A stretch of DNA of 47,168 bases from Prochlorococcus sp. AG-402-G10 (GTDB lineage: Bacteria; Cyanobacteriota; Cyanobacteriia; PCC-6307; Cyanobiaceae), in the NCBI GenBank assembly GCA_003279445.1, contig QCHT01000011.1:1-47168 (forward strand), written 5' to 3'. The position numbers and the translations under genes are program-made. Each line of letters opens with the position of its first letter. Within the stretch, counting starts at the first letter, position 1. Below the pieces are notes generated by a model that saw only the letters and a program-made list of their open reading frames with translations, was not told where the DNA came from and made no database searches. This document shows, in pieces, positions 1 to 9,320 of the stretch.

Positions 1-1
1 T

Positions 2-202
2 ATTCAAGATGGTTTTTCGAAAAGATTCATTGGCCCATATTTGACTACAAAGAATGCATCTGATGATCTTCAGAGGATCTTATTAACTTGTTCTAAGAAA
101 GCCAGTTGGCAGATTCATTGTTTAGAAAAGCCGGAAAATAATTTACTTCTAGAAAGAAGGGATTCGATTTTTAGACAAAACATTTTGGCTAAAGCTTCTT
201 AA
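2..202 (+). CDS. C-terminal end of an unidentified protein (partial)
   Basis: An open frame enters from the left edge and runs 66 codons to a TAA, so only the C-terminus is seen. It contains the stretch GPYLTTKNASDD followed by a basic, Leu-rich tail ending in LAKAS. It is convergent with pepA, with about 25 bases between the two stops. I do not recognise the family; the tail vaguely recalls the end of an acetyltransferase-like domain, but that is a guess. It is judged coding because the frame is open to the edge and ends just before the pepA stop. Confidence 0.5.
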   Translation: MQDGFSKRFIGPYLTTKNASDDLQRILLTCSKKASWQIHCLEKPENNLLLERRDSIFRQNILAKAS

Positions 203-227
203 AGAAAGACTTATAGAAGCAATTACG

Positions 228-1706
228 TTAGTTGTTCTGATTGCATGCCCAGTTGACGAGGGTTTGCACGCCATAACCAGTTGCTCCTGCAGGATTTACC
301 CCAAAACCTTTATCGGACCAACATGTTCCTGCAATGTCAATATGTGCCCAAGCTATATCTTTCTCAACAAATTCTCTGAGGAATAGAGCAGCAGTGATTG
401 ACCCACCTGCTCGAGGACCAGTATTTTTAATATCAGCGAGCATCGACTTTAGACCTTCTTTATAATTTGATTGCAGAGGCATTCTCCAAAGATTTTCTCC
501 ACAAGAACTTGACGCTTCTTTTAATTCATCTGCAAGTTCATCGTTGTTAGCCCATAGCCCTGCAATTTGCTCACCTAGAGCAACCACGCAAGCGCCTGTA
601 AGTGTTGCTAAGTCAATTATGACATCAGGTTTAAGCTTGCATGCATAGGTGAGTGCATCTGCGAGTGTCAATCTTCCTTCTGCATCAGTGTTGTTTATTT
701 CAATTGTTTTGCCATTAGAAGCTTGAACTATGTCTCCTGGGTGAACGGCAGATCCGTTAATCATGTTTTCACAAGAAGCAATTATAAAGTGAATTTCAGT
801 TCCTTTTGGTGCAATTTCTCCAATTGAACGGGCAGCGCCAAGTACAGAAGCACTTCCACCCATATCGTATTTCATCATTTCTATTTTAGACGCACCAACT
901 TTTAAGTTATATCCACCAGAATCAAAGGTTAGCCCCTTCCCTACGAGTGCAATTCTTCGCAAGACTTGTCCTGAGGGTTGGTAGGTGAGATGAATGAATT
1001 TGGGATCTAAGTCAGAACCTTTAGCAACTGCTAAGTAAGCTCCCATGCCCTCTTTCTCACAATCCTTTCTCTCAAGGATTTTGCATTCTAATTTAAACTC
1101 TTTTGCCATTTCAATTGCTTTTGTCGCCAGGCCTTCTGGAGTCAATTCATTAGGTGGAGCACCTACAAGTTCTCTAGCAAGTTCTACGCCTGCACAAATC
1201 GAATTTACTTGTTTAAATGTTTCTTCAAGATTTTCCGAGATTCCAATTAAATCAATCTTGACTGGGTGTTTCCTAGGCTTTGGATCACTTTGGAATCGTT
1301 GATCCTTAAAAAAAGACAGACGAATAGATTCAGCTACTGCTTTTGCAGCAATGCTTGATTCAAATCGCTCCCAAGGGAAAATAACACCCATCGCACCATC
1401 TGAATCCAGACTTTCCCTAGCGGCAAGGGCAGCACCTTCACGAAGATCATTTAACAGGAGCTTCTCAGGGTCGCCTAGACCTATGAAGACTAGTTTTTTT
1501 GGAGAATCTCCCAAGATTTGGATATGGACTCTCTCGCCAGTTTTGCCAGAAAAATCTTTGTCATCTAAATGCTTTGCTAATGAAGCAGGGTCGGATATTC
1601 CATCTAAAACCTCAAGTTGCAATTGAACCTTCTCTGCAAATAGCCCTATTGCAAGAACTGATCCTGACCAATTGCGAAGATTTTTAGTTTGTACTTTGAT
1701 TTGCAT
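228..1706 (-). CDS. pepA: Leucyl aminopeptidase (M17 family)
   Basis: A 492-residue cytosolic metalloaminopeptidase that removes N-terminal residues from peptides, important in peptide turnover. The N-terminal third is the variable M17 domain and the C-terminal two thirds the catalytic domain. The signature NTDAEGRL lies near residue 340, and the metal-binding block KGLTFDSGGYNLK near residues 256-268, supplying the Lys, Asp and Glu ligands of the two-metal centre. Length is normal for the family and nothing is missing. It is transcribed leftward, as is the GIY-YIG-like gene upstream, with a 45-base gap. The start at MQIKVQ fits the usual short N-terminus. Confidence 0.95.
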   Translation of the reverse strand: MQIKVQTKNLRNWSGSVLAIGLFAEKVQLQLEVLDGISDPASLAKHLDDKDFSGKTGERVHIQILGDSPKKLVFIGLGDPEKLLLNDLREGAALAARESLDSDGAMGVIFPWERFESSIAAKAVAESIRLSFFKDQRFQSDPKPRKHPVKIDLIGISENLEETFKQVNSICAGVELARELVGAPPNELTPEGLATKAIEMAKEFKLECKILERKDCEKEGMGAYLAVAKGSDLDPKFIHLTYQPSGQVLRRIALVGKGLTFDSGGYNLKVGASKIEMMKYDMGGSASVLGAARSIGEIAPKGTEIHFIIASCENMINGSAVHPGDIVQASNGKTIEINNTDAEGRLTLADALTYACKLKPDVIIDLATLTGACVVALGEQIAGLWANNDELADELKEASSSCGENLWRMPLQSNYKEGLKSMLADIKNTGPRAGGSITAALFLREFVEKDIAWAHIDIAGTCWSDKGFGVNPAGATGYGVQTLVNWACNQNN

Positions 1707-1751
1707 GTGTTCTTTGGTTTTTAATAATGCTAACTGTTTGGCTTAAGGAAC

Positions 1752-2345
1752 CTAGTTAGTAAAAGGTGTGTTCCAAAACCCTCGGGTTTCTTTGTTAAAT
1801 GCTGGGAGCCATTTATGAATAAGTTCTTTTTCTAAATTTCTTCTGCATGTCGTTTCATGAGGTACATCTTTCCAAAAACGAATGCTTAGTTGGGTTTTTA
1901 AGTCAGCCTTATTACAAGCTTCAGAATATGCTTGAAGATATTGTTTGCAATCGTGATCTCCTTTCCAGCGCTTATCAGATGCAACAGTTTCACCTATGTA
2001 TAGAAGAATATGAAATTCTAAGTTTTTGGGCTTATCCATGACTAGGTAAATAGCTGGACCATTGTGAGGGTTTTGAGGCCATCTCCAGAAATTAAGTGGT
2101 AAAGGAACTAGGTCTTGTGGACTAGGAATGGTCTCGATTAGTTCAATCCCTACGGTTTGAAAAATAGATTTTTGGATAGGAGTTGTTTCTGCTTTTGCAA
2201 AATGAGGCTCCTGATAAGTGTGAATTCTTTGTTGCCATGCTCTTATTAGATCTTTAGAAAAGCTCAGCTCGTCGTTTAATGAGATTGGGTTTTTATTGAA
2301 AGCCTCTTGCCTAAATAATTCCGTTTGACCTTGTGATCGGTTCAT
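1752..2345 (-). CDS. GIY-YIG-like nuclease superfamily protein
   Basis: A 197-residue protein whose C-terminal half has a degenerate GIY-YIG layout: a beta strand AIYLVMD, then LLYIGET, then RWKGDHDC, and a late RRNLEKELIHKWLPAFN in which the Glu would sit where the metal-binding Glu of the family lies. The N-terminal 85 residues are unassigned. Such standalone proteins occur in marine cyanobacteria, and their substrate is unknown. It starts at ATG 2345, divergent from the DUF1825 gene. The superfamily assignment rests on motif spacing; nuclease activity is not shown. Confidence 0.65.
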   Translation of the reverse strand: MNRSQGQTELFRQEAFNKNPISLNDELSFSKDLIRAWQQRIHTYQEPHFAKAETTPIQKSIFQTVGIELIETIPSPQDLVPLPLNFWRWPQNPHNGPAIYLVMDKPKNLEFHILLYIGETVASDKRWKGDHDCKQYLQAYSEACNKADLKTQLSIRFWKDVPHETTCRRNLEKELIHKWLPAFNKETRGFWNTPFTN

Positions 2346-2404
2346 TTCAATGAGTGGTTTGGTGTTCCCTACTTTTCAAGAAGAATTAGCTGTATAAAAT
2401 TAAT

Positions 2405-2410
2405 TATAAT
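2405..2410 (+). promoter_or_regulatory. Candidate -10 box upstream of the DUF1825/tyrS genes
   Basis: A perfect TATAAT lies about 115 bases before the DUF1825 start, in the divergent spacer. No good -35 is visible at 17-base spacing (the bases there read AAGAAT). Transcription would begin near 2417 and cover the micro-ORF at 2473, DUF1825 and possibly tyrS. In such AT-rich DNA this hexamer also occurs by chance. Confidence 0.4.
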
Positions 2411-2472
2411 TGGGATGTCATATGATTTGCTTTTTTAATTAAATCGTTTCAGACCTGGAGGAATTATTAGTA

Positions 2473-2520
2473 ATGTCATTTCTAAGCTCATTGAGAAAGT
2501 TTTTGATTGTTGAGGTATAG
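2473..2520 (+). CDS. Possible 15-codon leader peptide upstream of DUF1825
   Basis: A micro-ORF reading MSFLSSLRKFLIVEV. It is preceded by a strong Shine-Dalgarno GGAGGA at 2457-2462, 10 bases before its ATG. It ends at TAG 2518-2520, four bases before the ATG of the DUF1825 gene at 2525, and the Shine-Dalgarno of that gene (GAGG, 2512-2515) lies inside it. This arrangement suggests translational coupling or a leader peptide. No attenuator hairpin was seen. Its reality depends on conservation in related genomes. Confidence 0.35.
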   Translation: MSFLSSLRKFLIVEV

Positions 2521-2524
2521 ACAT

Positions 2525-2851
2525 ATGGCATTTTTTGAATCTGAGATAGTCCAGGAAGAGGCAAGAAGTCTCTTCTTGGACTATCAGAACCTAATGAAGT
2601 TAGGAGGTGATTATGGAAAATTTGACCGAGAAGGTAAAAAAATGTTTATTTCTCAAATGGAGTCTCTGATGGATCGATATAAGGTTTTCATGAAAAGGTT
2701 TGAGCTTTCCGAAGATTTTCAGGCAAAGATGACGGTAGAACAATTGAAGACTCAATTAGGTCAATTTGGTATGACTCCAGATCAAATGTTTGATCAGATG
2801 AATTTAACGTTAGATAGAATGAGATCTGAACTTGATGCATCTCAACCTTAA
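2525..2851 (+). CDS. DUF1825 family protein
   Basis: A 108-residue, mostly helical, acidic soluble protein of a family found throughout cyanobacteria and of unknown function. It begins MAFFESEIVQEEARSLF and has the run of charged helices expected, with LGQFGMTPDQMFDQM near the C-terminus. ATG 2525 is chosen over an in-frame TTG at 2507 because GAGG at 2512-2515 sits nine bases upstream and MAFF is the usual N-terminus. tyrS follows 46 bases downstream on the same strand, so they may share a transcript. Confidence 0.85.
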   Translation: MAFFESEIVQEEARSLFLDYQNLMKLGGDYGKFDREGKKMFISQMESLMDRYKVFMKRFELSEDFQAKMTVEQLKTQLGQFGMTPDQMFDQMNLTLDRMRSELDASQP

Positions 2852-2897
2852 ATAGTGTTTTTATCAATAACAGCTCATTTGGTTAGAGAAGGATCTT

Positions 2898-4151
2898 ATG
2901 TCTAATCTACTTTCTTCTTTGCCAGATTGGCTTTCACGAGGGATAGAAGACTTATTCCCATTGGCTGGAACTTCAAGCCTAGATCCAAACCAGAATCTAG
3001 CGTTGAAACTTTCTGAGGCTTCTAGCCTTAATAGGCCACTTAGGGTGAAGCTTGGAATTGATCCAACTGGCTCTGATATTCATTTGGGCCATAGCATCAT
3101 TTTTCGAAAATTGAGAGCCTTTCAAGATGCAGGACATACAGCTGTATTGATTATCGGTGACTTTACAGCGAGAATTGGTGACCCAACTGGGAAAAATAAA
3201 ACACGTGTTCAATTATCTCCTGAGGTAGTTGAGGCTAATGCAAAGACATATCTTGAACAATTGGGTTATGGCAAGTCAAAGGATCTTTCCCTCTTAGATT
3301 TTGAAACTAAAGGGCGACTTGAAATTAGAAAAAATAGTGAATGGCTGGAAGATTTTGATATGGCAAAAATTATCAATCTTTTAAGTAAGTCAACTGTTGG
3401 GCAAATGCTTGCCAAAGAAGAATTCGCTAATCGTTACTCCTCTGGCACGTCTATAGCTTTGCATGAGTTTTTATATCCATTATTTCAAGGCTATGACTCT
3501 GTTGCGGTTGAGGCAGATATTGAGCTTGGAGGAGTAGATCAAAAATTTAATGTAGCGATGGGAAGAGATATGCAGCGTCATTTTGATCAAAGCCCTCAGT
3601 TTGGATTATTGCTTCCGATTCTTGTTGGGTTAGATGGTATTCAAAAAATGAGCAAAAGTATAGGTAATACTGTTGGCCTTTTTGAAGATGCTCTTTCAAT
3701 GTATTCAAAATTAGAAAAAGTTCCAGACAATCAAATTCTTAATTACCTGACTTTGCTAACTGATTGTGATTTAAGTACTCTTAGCGATGATCCCAGAGAA
3801 CTTCAGAAGTTCATGGCTTTGAATGTCACAGCAAAATTCCATGGCTTATCTTTAGCAAAGATTGCTCAAGAAGATTCATCAAACCTTGTCGCAGGTGTTC
3901 AAAATAAAGCCGAGGCTGTCCCTGAACTTTCTCTTGCCAAAATTAAATTCCCAGTCAAAGCCTTTTATTTGTTGAGTTCTTTGGGATTATGTCCTAGCAG
4001 TAGTGAAGCAAGAAGAAAAATACAAGGTGGGGGAGTTCGCTTAAATGGAGAAAAAATTATTGATCCGAATTTTCAATTTTCAGAGAATAAAGAGCTTATT
4101 GGGAAGGTATTGCAATTAGGGAAAAAGATCTTCCGAAAATTATCTAAGTAA
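2898..4151 (+). CDS. tyrS: Tyrosyl-tRNA synthetase
   Basis: A 417-residue class I aminoacyl-tRNA synthetase that charges tRNA-Tyr. The HIGH-type motif appears as HLGH in [12 protein letters not shown] near residue 55, and the KMSKS motif is intact in [12 protein letters not shown]. The C-terminus carries an S4 RNA-binding domain with [18 protein letters not shown]. Length matches the TyrZ-like long form. A purine-rich AGAAGGA precedes the ATG. It is followed by pyrF after a short spacer. Confidence 0.96.
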   Translation: MSNLLSSLPDWLSRGIEDLFPLAGTSSLDPNQNLALKLSEASSLNRPLRVKLGIDPTGSDIHLGHSIIFRKLRAFQDAGHTAVLIIGDFTARIGDPTGKNKTRVQLSPEVVEANAKTYLEQLGYGKSKDLSLLDFETKGRLEIRKNSEWLEDFDMAKIINLLSKSTVGQMLAKEEFANRYSSGTSIALHEFLYPLFQGYDSVAVEADIELGGVDQKFNVAMGRDMQRHFDQSPQFGLLLPILVGLDGIQKMSKSIGNTVGLFEDALSMYSKLEKVPDNQILNYLTLLTDCDLSTLSDDPRELQKFMALNVTAKFHGLSLAKIAQEDSSNLVAGVQNKAEAVPELSLAKIKFPVKAFYLLSSLGLCPSSSEARRKIQGGGVRLNGEKIIDPNFQFSENKELIGKVLQLGKKIFRKLSK

Positions 4152-4174
4152 TTAGCCATTAGTTGATTAATTTA

Positions 4175-4903
4175 ATGATCTGTTCATTTAATCCTGAAGA
4201 AAAACTAATTCTTGCTCTTGATCAGATGAGTGAGAATCAGGTGTTTTGCCTCCTTGACAGACTCCCAGATTTAGTCTGGGTCAAAGTAGGACTGGAACTT
4301 TTTACGCTTTTGGGACCAGAAGTTATCTATAAATTAAGGGCCTTAGATAAAAAGGTCTTTTTAGATCTTAAGTTTCATGATATTCCTATGACAATGGCAA
4401 AAGCTTGCTATCAAGCAGCACAGACAGGTGCGGAATTGATCACTGTTCATGCCTCCGCTGGTATTAAAGGATTGCGAGAATCAAATCAATCAGCGATAAA
4501 AGGTGCAAATGATGCAGGACTTCCTCCACCGACGCTTCTGGCAGTTACTGTCTTGACTAGCTGGGATCAAGAAGGATTTGCTCAAGAACTTGCTATCAAC
4601 CAAACATTAAGTCAAAGAGTTAATTTTTTTGCTCAACTAGCTTTTGACGCAGGTATTGGAGGATGTATTTGCTCTCCAATGGAAGTAAATCAATTACGTA
4701 ATTCTTTCCCAGAACCTTTTCAATTAATCACACCAGGGATACGTTCTTTAGGTGTGAACTTAGATGATCAAGTAAGAGTCATGACTCCACATAAAGCTTT
4801 AAATGCGGGATCATCAAAACTAGTAATAGGAAGAGAAATAACTAGAGCAAGTGAGCCTGAAAAGGTCTTTAAGCGAATATGCTCTGAGATGCTCCCTAAC
4901 TAA
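4175..4903 (+). CDS. pyrF: Orotidine 5'-phosphate decarboxylase
   Basis: A 242-residue enzyme of about the usual length that converts OMP to UMP, the last step of de novo pyrimidine synthesis. The catalytic signature is clear in [12 protein letters not shown] (Asp and Lys of the charge network), with the phosphate-binding end TPGIRS and later [12 protein letters not shown] 4175 is preferred to TTG 4163, which would add only four residues. Its stop overlaps the plsY stop by four bases on the other strand. Confidence 0.95.
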   Translation: MICSFNPEEKLILALDQMSENQVFCLLDRLPDLVWVKVGLELFTLLGPEVIYKLRALDKKVFLDLKFHDIPMTMAKACYQAAQTGAELITVHASAGIKGLRESNQSAIKGANDAGLPPPTLLAVTVLTSWDQEGFAQELAINQTLSQRVNFFAQLAFDAGIGGCICSPMEVNQLRNSFPEPFQLITPGIRSLGVNLDDQVRVMTPHKALNAGSSKLVIGREITRASEPEKVFKRICSEMLPN

Positions 4904-5502
4904 TTTCTATTGCTTATCCTTGGCTCTTCTCCTTTAATTAATCTAATGAAATTTGTTCGATGTCTCCATAGAACAAGTGTCATTGCAATTAGACTAATTA
5001 GCATATAAGAAATTGATAAGTTATCCCCTAAGGCAAAAGCCATTATTATTGGGAGACTTATCGCAGCACAAATACTTGATAAAGAAACTATTTTCCAAAT
5101 ACTTAAAACCAAAAGAAATATCCCTAAAGAACCAAGCCCAACTTTCCAAGAGATTCCTAGGAATATTCCAAGTCCAGTAGCTACAGCTTTCCCACCTTTC
5201 CCTTTTAACCAAATTGGCCAGATATGCCCTGTTATAGCAGCAAGGCCTGCAATTACTTGCCAATTCTGATCTAAGAGAAATGCTTTGGATAACATTATTG
5301 CAGCAATACCTTTGCCAACATCTAATAAGAAAACAATTAAGGCAGGTATCTTACCCACATGCCTTAAGACATTTGTTGCACCAGTAGACCCAGAACCTTT
5401 CTTTCTAATGTCTATTCCAGATATCCATTTCCCAGCAAGATATCCACTTGGAATAGATCCAAGAAAATAACTAATGAATAATAAAAAAAGTTTGATAGTA
5501 AT
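4900..5502 (-). CDS. plsY: Glycerol-3-phosphate acyltransferase PlsY, probable AUU start
   Basis: An integral membrane enzyme that acylates glycerol-3-phosphate from acyl-phosphate, the first step of phospholipid synthesis. The three PlsY motifs are present: [12 protein letters not shown], then [16 protein letters not shown], and [18 protein letters not shown]. The first in-frame ATG/GTG/TTG is GTG 5358, which would remove the first two motifs. The frame stays open upstream with no canonical start until a stop near 5520. ATT at 5500-5502, eight bases after GAGG, gives 200 residues and an N-terminus [16 protein letters not shown] of normal length. An alternative is ATG 5516 plus a -1 slip on seven T residues (5483-5489). 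Convergent with pyrF. Confidence 0.85.
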   Translation of the reverse strand: MTIKLFLLFISYFLGSIPSGYLAGKWISGIDIRKKGSGSTGATNVLRHVGKIPALIVFLLDVGKGIAAIMLSKAFLLDQNWQVIAGLAAITGHIWPIWLKGKGGKAVATGLGIFLGISWKVGLGSLGIFLLVLSIWKIVSLSSICAAISLPIIMAFALGDNLSISYMLISLIAMTLVLWRHRTNFIRLIKGEEPRISNRN

Positions 5503-5515
5503 TGTTTCTGCCTCA

Positions 5516-6544
5516 TTAAATCAATTCTTCTTCAATATAAAGTTCATCAGGAGTTGCTGCAAACGTAAGCCATATAGGGAATTGAAGGATAGGTATTTCA
5601 ATGCTTTGTTCTGAAGCATCTATAAGAATTAAGGGCACCTCATTTGCTGCTTCTAGGCGATCTGCTCTTTCAATGAGAGGTTCTGATCTTTCAAAAAGAA
5701 CAACCCCGCTATTAGGCCCGAAGTCTTCTCTATTTAGACCTAAAGCATCTTGAAGGCCTCGTCGCCACTCTCCTAATCGTTCTGGTTGGCTGGCTAGGAC
5801 AAGTGCTTGAAATCGGTCCCCATATAATTCACCTAGAATTGCAATTAATGCAGCTGATACGAGAACATTTCGTGGCCTATTCCCTCTACTAGGTTGGGCT
5901 CCTCTCCCCCCCATATTAAAAAACCAATCTTCCAAAATTTCTGCATCTTGAGGCTCTAAACTCCTCCTGAATTTCCATGGATCTGCATAGTAATCTGGAC
6001 CTTGTAAGTATTGACCAAGCAGCTGAAGAATTAATTCCTTGTCGGGTTTAAAGGTATCTGCTATTGCCGAACTAGCGACAATTACTTCATCTTTTTTTTC
6101 TTCTTCAGATTCTTTGGCTTTAGTTTGATCAAGAGGAGAGGGCGTGACTATTACCGGTTTTGCTATTAGGTCAAGTTGTTCTACTGAGTTGCTTAAATCT
6201 TGAAGTGCTCCAGCTAAATATTCTTGAAAACCTTTAACTCTTCTTGCAATTGAATCTGATTGTCCTGAGAAAGTTTTTGAAGCCTCTTTCTCTACCGTCT
6301 GCTTCCTCTTCTCTAGATTTTCTATTTCTTGCTCTAAGCGACATCGTTTTTCTTGCAGATCTTTTAAAGCAAGTCGCAAGATCTCTTTAGATGGATTGAC
6401 ATTGGAACTTTGATTAGTAACTTTGTTATCTTCTTGGGACACCAAAGTCGACTCTTTATTATCGTAGTTTTTTATAGCTCTTGAGTCTTGATTATTTGGG
6501 CCTGCTTGGGATTCATGGCTCTTGGGGAGATCAGCTTCAGTCAT
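5516..6544 (-). CDS. DUF3086 domain-containing protein
   Basis: A 342-residue cyanobacterial conserved protein of unknown function. The first 60 residues are polar and disordered-looking. They are followed by a coiled coil around residues 60-95 ([20 protein letters not shown]), a linker, and a C-terminal globular domain that includes [24 protein letters not shown] and a final [17 protein letters not shown]. It belongs to the leftward cluster mlaE, DUF3119, DUF3086, plsY; its stop lies 13 bases before the proposed plsY start. The coiled coil suggests a scaffolding role, which is inference only. Confidence 0.85.
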   Translation of the reverse strand: MTEADLPKSHESQAGPNNQDSRAIKNYDNKESTLVSQEDNKVTNQSSNVNPSKEILRLALKDLQEKRCRLEQEIENLEKRKQTVEKEASKTFSGQSDSIARRVKGFQEYLAGALQDLSNSVEQLDLIAKPVIVTPSPLDQTKAKESEEEKKDEVIVASSAIADTFKPDKELILQLLGQYLQGPDYYADPWKFRRSLEPQDAEILEDWFFNMGGRGAQPSRGNRPRNVLVSAALIAILGELYGDRFQALVLASQPERLGEWRRGLQDALGLNREDFGPNSGVVLFERSEPLIERADRLEAANEVPLILIDASEQSIEIPILQFPIWLTFAATPDELYIEEELI

Positions 6545-6587
6545 TAATTCAATTTCAGTAAAAAGTTAAGGTTGCTAAAATTTAAAT

Positions 6588-6995
6588 TTATTCGTTTCTT
6601 ATTTCTAAAGAGCCAACACGTTCTCTTAATTGGCTTTCAAGCATTTCTTTGTCAAATAGAATTGGTAATAAGTGAGGGCTTGCTGTTTCTCTAAAGTAAA
6701 GTATGCCGGGTAATTTAGGAAAGAAGATTCTCCAAGCTAGCCATTGATCATATGGGAAACGCCTTATTTCTTTATCTAACTGTAAAACAATTAGATCCTT
6801 TGATGTGAACTTTAATTTCAGAGTGAAGGACTGAATTAGTAGAAATAGACCAAATATACTTATAGTTAGTGCAATCCATTTGGCTGCAGGTGTTAATAAA
6901 ATAATCAGACCAGTTAATATGATTAGTACAGGTAATCTATACATTGGTTTTAATATTACCTCGTCAGAGGTGTCTTTGTTTGATGAAGAACTCAT
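6588..6995 (-). CDS. DUF3119 family membrane protein
   Basis: A 135-residue protein with two adjacent hydrophobic segments near residues 20-60 (VLIILTGLIILLTPAAKWIALTIS onward) followed by a PH-like soluble part with WLAWRIFFPKLPGILYFRE. The family is cyanobacterial and usually sits beside an MlaE-type permease, as here with a five-base gap. A role in lipid transport is inferred from this position; no biochemical role is established that I know of. Confidence 0.8.
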   Translation of the reverse strand: MSSSSNKDTSDEVILKPMYRLPVLIILTGLIILLTPAAKWIALTISIFGLFLLIQSFTLKLKFTSKDLIVLQLDKEIRRFPYDQWLAWRIFFPKLPGILYFRETASPHLLPILFDKEMLESQLRERVGSLEIRNE

Positions 6996-7000
6996 AGTAA

Positions 7001-7747
7001 TTAGCCAAATAAAACTTTAGTTAAAACAACATCCATGAGGGAAACAGTGAGAAGTGTCATTACTACAGCCCCAGTAGTACTAGTGCCCACTTCTTTTGCT
7101 CCACCTTTTGTAGTAAGCCCCCAGCCACATGCTATTACTGCAATTTGGAGACCAAATACAATAGCCTTGATAAGCATGAAAGGTAGGTCGCTTATAGCAA
7201 TCCAGCTTTTAACAGAATTCCAAAAAATATTTGGAGGAATACTGTAGAAAGCAGTACTGCTAACTTGACCACTCCATAAGGCTACCGAAAAAAAGAGTAA
7301 GCACTGTAAAGGTGCCATTACAAGCATTGCTATTAGTCTAGGGACTACAAGGTACTCCACAGGATCAGTTTTTAACATTGTAATTGCATCAATTTGCTCA
7401 GTAACTTTCATGGTGCCAAGTTGAGCTGCGTATGCTGTTGCTACTTTCCCTGTAAGAAGTGTTGCAGTTAGCAGGGGTGCAATTTCTCTTGCTAAACCGA
7501 TTGCAAGTAAACCGCCTACTTCCGAACCAAGTCCTTGTCTGCTTAATTCTGCGGCGACCTGAATATTGAAGACAGTCCCTGCTGAGACCCCTGTAATTAG
7601 AACAATAAGGAAACTTGCTGGACCTGCTTCCATCAGCTGATCAGTTAGGTCTGAACCATTGAAGTGTCCCTTTGCAGCAGCAGTAACAGCTTGTCCGCCG
7701 ATGATGAAGCTACTACCCAGTCTTTTGATCCATCGAGGAGTCTTCAT
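7001..7747 (-). CDS. mlaE: MlaE/YrbE-type ABC transporter permease
   Basis: A 248-residue inner-membrane permease of the family that moves phospholipids between membranes with an ATPase (MlaF) and an MCE protein (MlaD). The hallmark region is present: VAAELSRQGLGSEVGGLLAIGLAREIAPLL and later TEQIDAITMLKTDPVEYLVVPRLIA, and five hydrophobic segments can be drawn. Its start overlaps the stop of the GPH transporter by four bases (ATGA), a sign of coupled translation. The partner ATPase and MCE genes are not in this window. Confidence 0.88.
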   Translation of the reverse strand: MKTPRWIKRLGSSFIIGGQAVTAAAKGHFNGSDLTDQLMEAGPASFLIVLITGVSAGTVFNIQVAAELSRQGLGSEVGGLLAIGLAREIAPLLTATLLTGKVATAYAAQLGTMKVTEQIDAITMLKTDPVEYLVVPRLIAMLVMAPLQCLLFFSVALWSGQVSSTAFYSIPPNIFWNSVKSWIAISDLPFMLIKAIVFGLQIAVIACGWGLTTKGGAKEVGTSTTGAVVMTLLTVSLMDVVLTKVLFG

Positions 7748-9165
7748 GTAGTTTTGATCAGATTGTTAGGTTTAATACCAACCCAGCTTTTCATTATTAA
7801 TAAGCCTAAAGCAGTTAATAATGAAGGGATTATTCCCATGCATATACGAATAGTTATTAACGCACTTGCTGACTGTTCTGAACAGTTAACAAGATCAATG
7901 CAATTGCTTGATGACTTATACCCTGCAAAACTTAGTAGAAGGCCAAGTAATTGAACGCTGAGACCAATGCCTATCTTTTGTACTAAAACCATCCATGCTG
8001 TATATATTCCTGCTGGCTTGTCTGGATCAGCATCTATAGCATCTGGAAGCAATGACCAAGGGATTAGATAAGCGGTTGATGCTCCAAACCCTAGGAGCAT
8101 AATAATTATTATAAGGAAAGCTATTTTAAATGACTCTAAGGTACTAAAATTTAATAAGATATCCATACTCATTCCTGCCTTTAAGGGAGGGAAAAAAGTT
8201 AATATTAGACATGCGATAATCCATATAAAAACTCCTTTTGAAAGGGCTTTTATTCTTCCATACCTATTTGAAAAAAAACTCCAATACTGTAGACCAATAA
8301 GAGCATTAATTTGAAAAGGTATTGGAATCCACTTTGAAATCTGATTGGGTACATTAATGACTTGCTCTAAATAAATTAGGGAGACAGTCTGCATCAATTG
8401 AAGGGAACACCAAAGCATTAAATAAAGACAGATTATTTTAATAAAACGATTGTTATTAAAGATTCTCTTTATTTGGAGATTGAGAGGTTCTGCATGAAGC
8501 CTTGGTTTCCTTGCTTTCTTGGCAAATGGAGCTAGTCCCCAGCAGGAAACTAAAGTCGCAAAAGTTGCTATTAACCCAGTAATTCGACCCATTTGAACAA
8601 AGCCATTATTGCCTGAAGACAAAAGCCATGCTGCAACTACAAGACCACTCAATGAGGCTAGTATTGACCCCGTAAACCTAGCCGCATTTAAGCGAGTTCT
8701 AATAGAGGTTTCTTCTGTTATTTCTGTGGCTAAGGCTGCAAATGGTAGGTTTACACTTGTGTAAGCAGTCATCAGTAGAAGGGCTATTCCTACGTAATAA
8801 AGAACTTTTTCAGATGTTCCTCCAGATGGAACCCACCAAATAGCTGCAAGACTAATCCCAAGTGGAACAGAACCTAATATCATCCAGGGAAGCCTAGGCC
8901 CCCACTTTGATTTTGTATGATCACTTAGCCATCCAATAAGAGGATCATTTATTGCGTCCCAAATTTTTATTACCATTAGTAAAGACCCTGCTACAAAGGC
9001 AGGTAAGCCTGCGGCACTAGTGAAAAAGGCAAATAAATAGAACCCCAACTGAGAAGCAGCAAGGCCAGTCCCAGCATCACCTAAGCCATAAGCAAGCATC
9101 AACCTTCTTCGACCACCATTACCTAAGGCCTTGTTTTTAGGTTGTCTCGTTAAATTGGGTTGCAC
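7744..9165 (-). CDS. MFS transporter, GPH sugar:cation symporter type
   Basis: A 473-residue, 12-helix carrier. The N-terminal AYGLGDAGTGLAASQLGFYL and the loop DAINDPLIGWLSDHTKSKWG with nearby RLPWM are typical of the glycoside-pentoside-hexuronide branch of the major facilitator superfamily (melibiose carrier relatives), which move sugars with Na+ or H+. The substrate cannot be read from the sequence. It is the first gene of the leftward cluster, starting just downstream of tRNA-Gly on the opposite strand and overlapping mlaE. Confidence 0.82.
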   Translation of the reverse strand: MQPNLTRQPKNKALGNGGRRRLMLAYGLGDAGTGLAASQLGFYLFAFFTSAAGLPAFVAGSLLMVIKIWDAINDPLIGWLSDHTKSKWGPRLPWMILGSVPLGISLAAIWWVPSGGTSEKVLYYVGIALLLMTAYTSVNLPFAALATEITEETSIRTRLNAARFTGSILASLSGLVVAAWLLSSGNNGFVQMGRITGLIATFATLVSCWGLAPFAKKARKPRLHAEPLNLQIKRIFNNNRFIKIICLYLMLWCSLQLMQTVSLIYLEQVINVPNQISKWIPIPFQINALIGLQYWSFFSNRYGRIKALSKGVFIWIIACLILTFFPPLKAGMSMDILLNFSTLESFKIAFLIIIIMLLGFGASTAYLIPWSLLPDAIDADPDKPAGIYTAWMVLVQKIGIGLSVQLLGLLLSFAGYKSSSNCIDLVNCSEQSASALITIRICMGIIPSLLTALGLLIMKSWVGIKPNNLIKTT

Positions 9166-9237
9166 GAGGTAATAATGTAGTAGTGCTAAGACAAACTTCA
9201 GATCCTATTATTGGACTGGTTATCTTTAGTTCTTAGC

Positions 9238-9308
<71 letters not shown>

Positions 9309-9320
9309 TCGTGACTTATT

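Noticed and set aside
194..220. GCTTCT/AGAAGC inverted repeat between the first gene and pepA
   Set aside because: Only a six-base-pair stem with a long loop and no T run; too weak to call a terminator.
7664..7954. Plus-strand frame of 96 codons across the mlaE/transporter overlap
   Set aside because: Shadow of two well-supported minus-strand genes.
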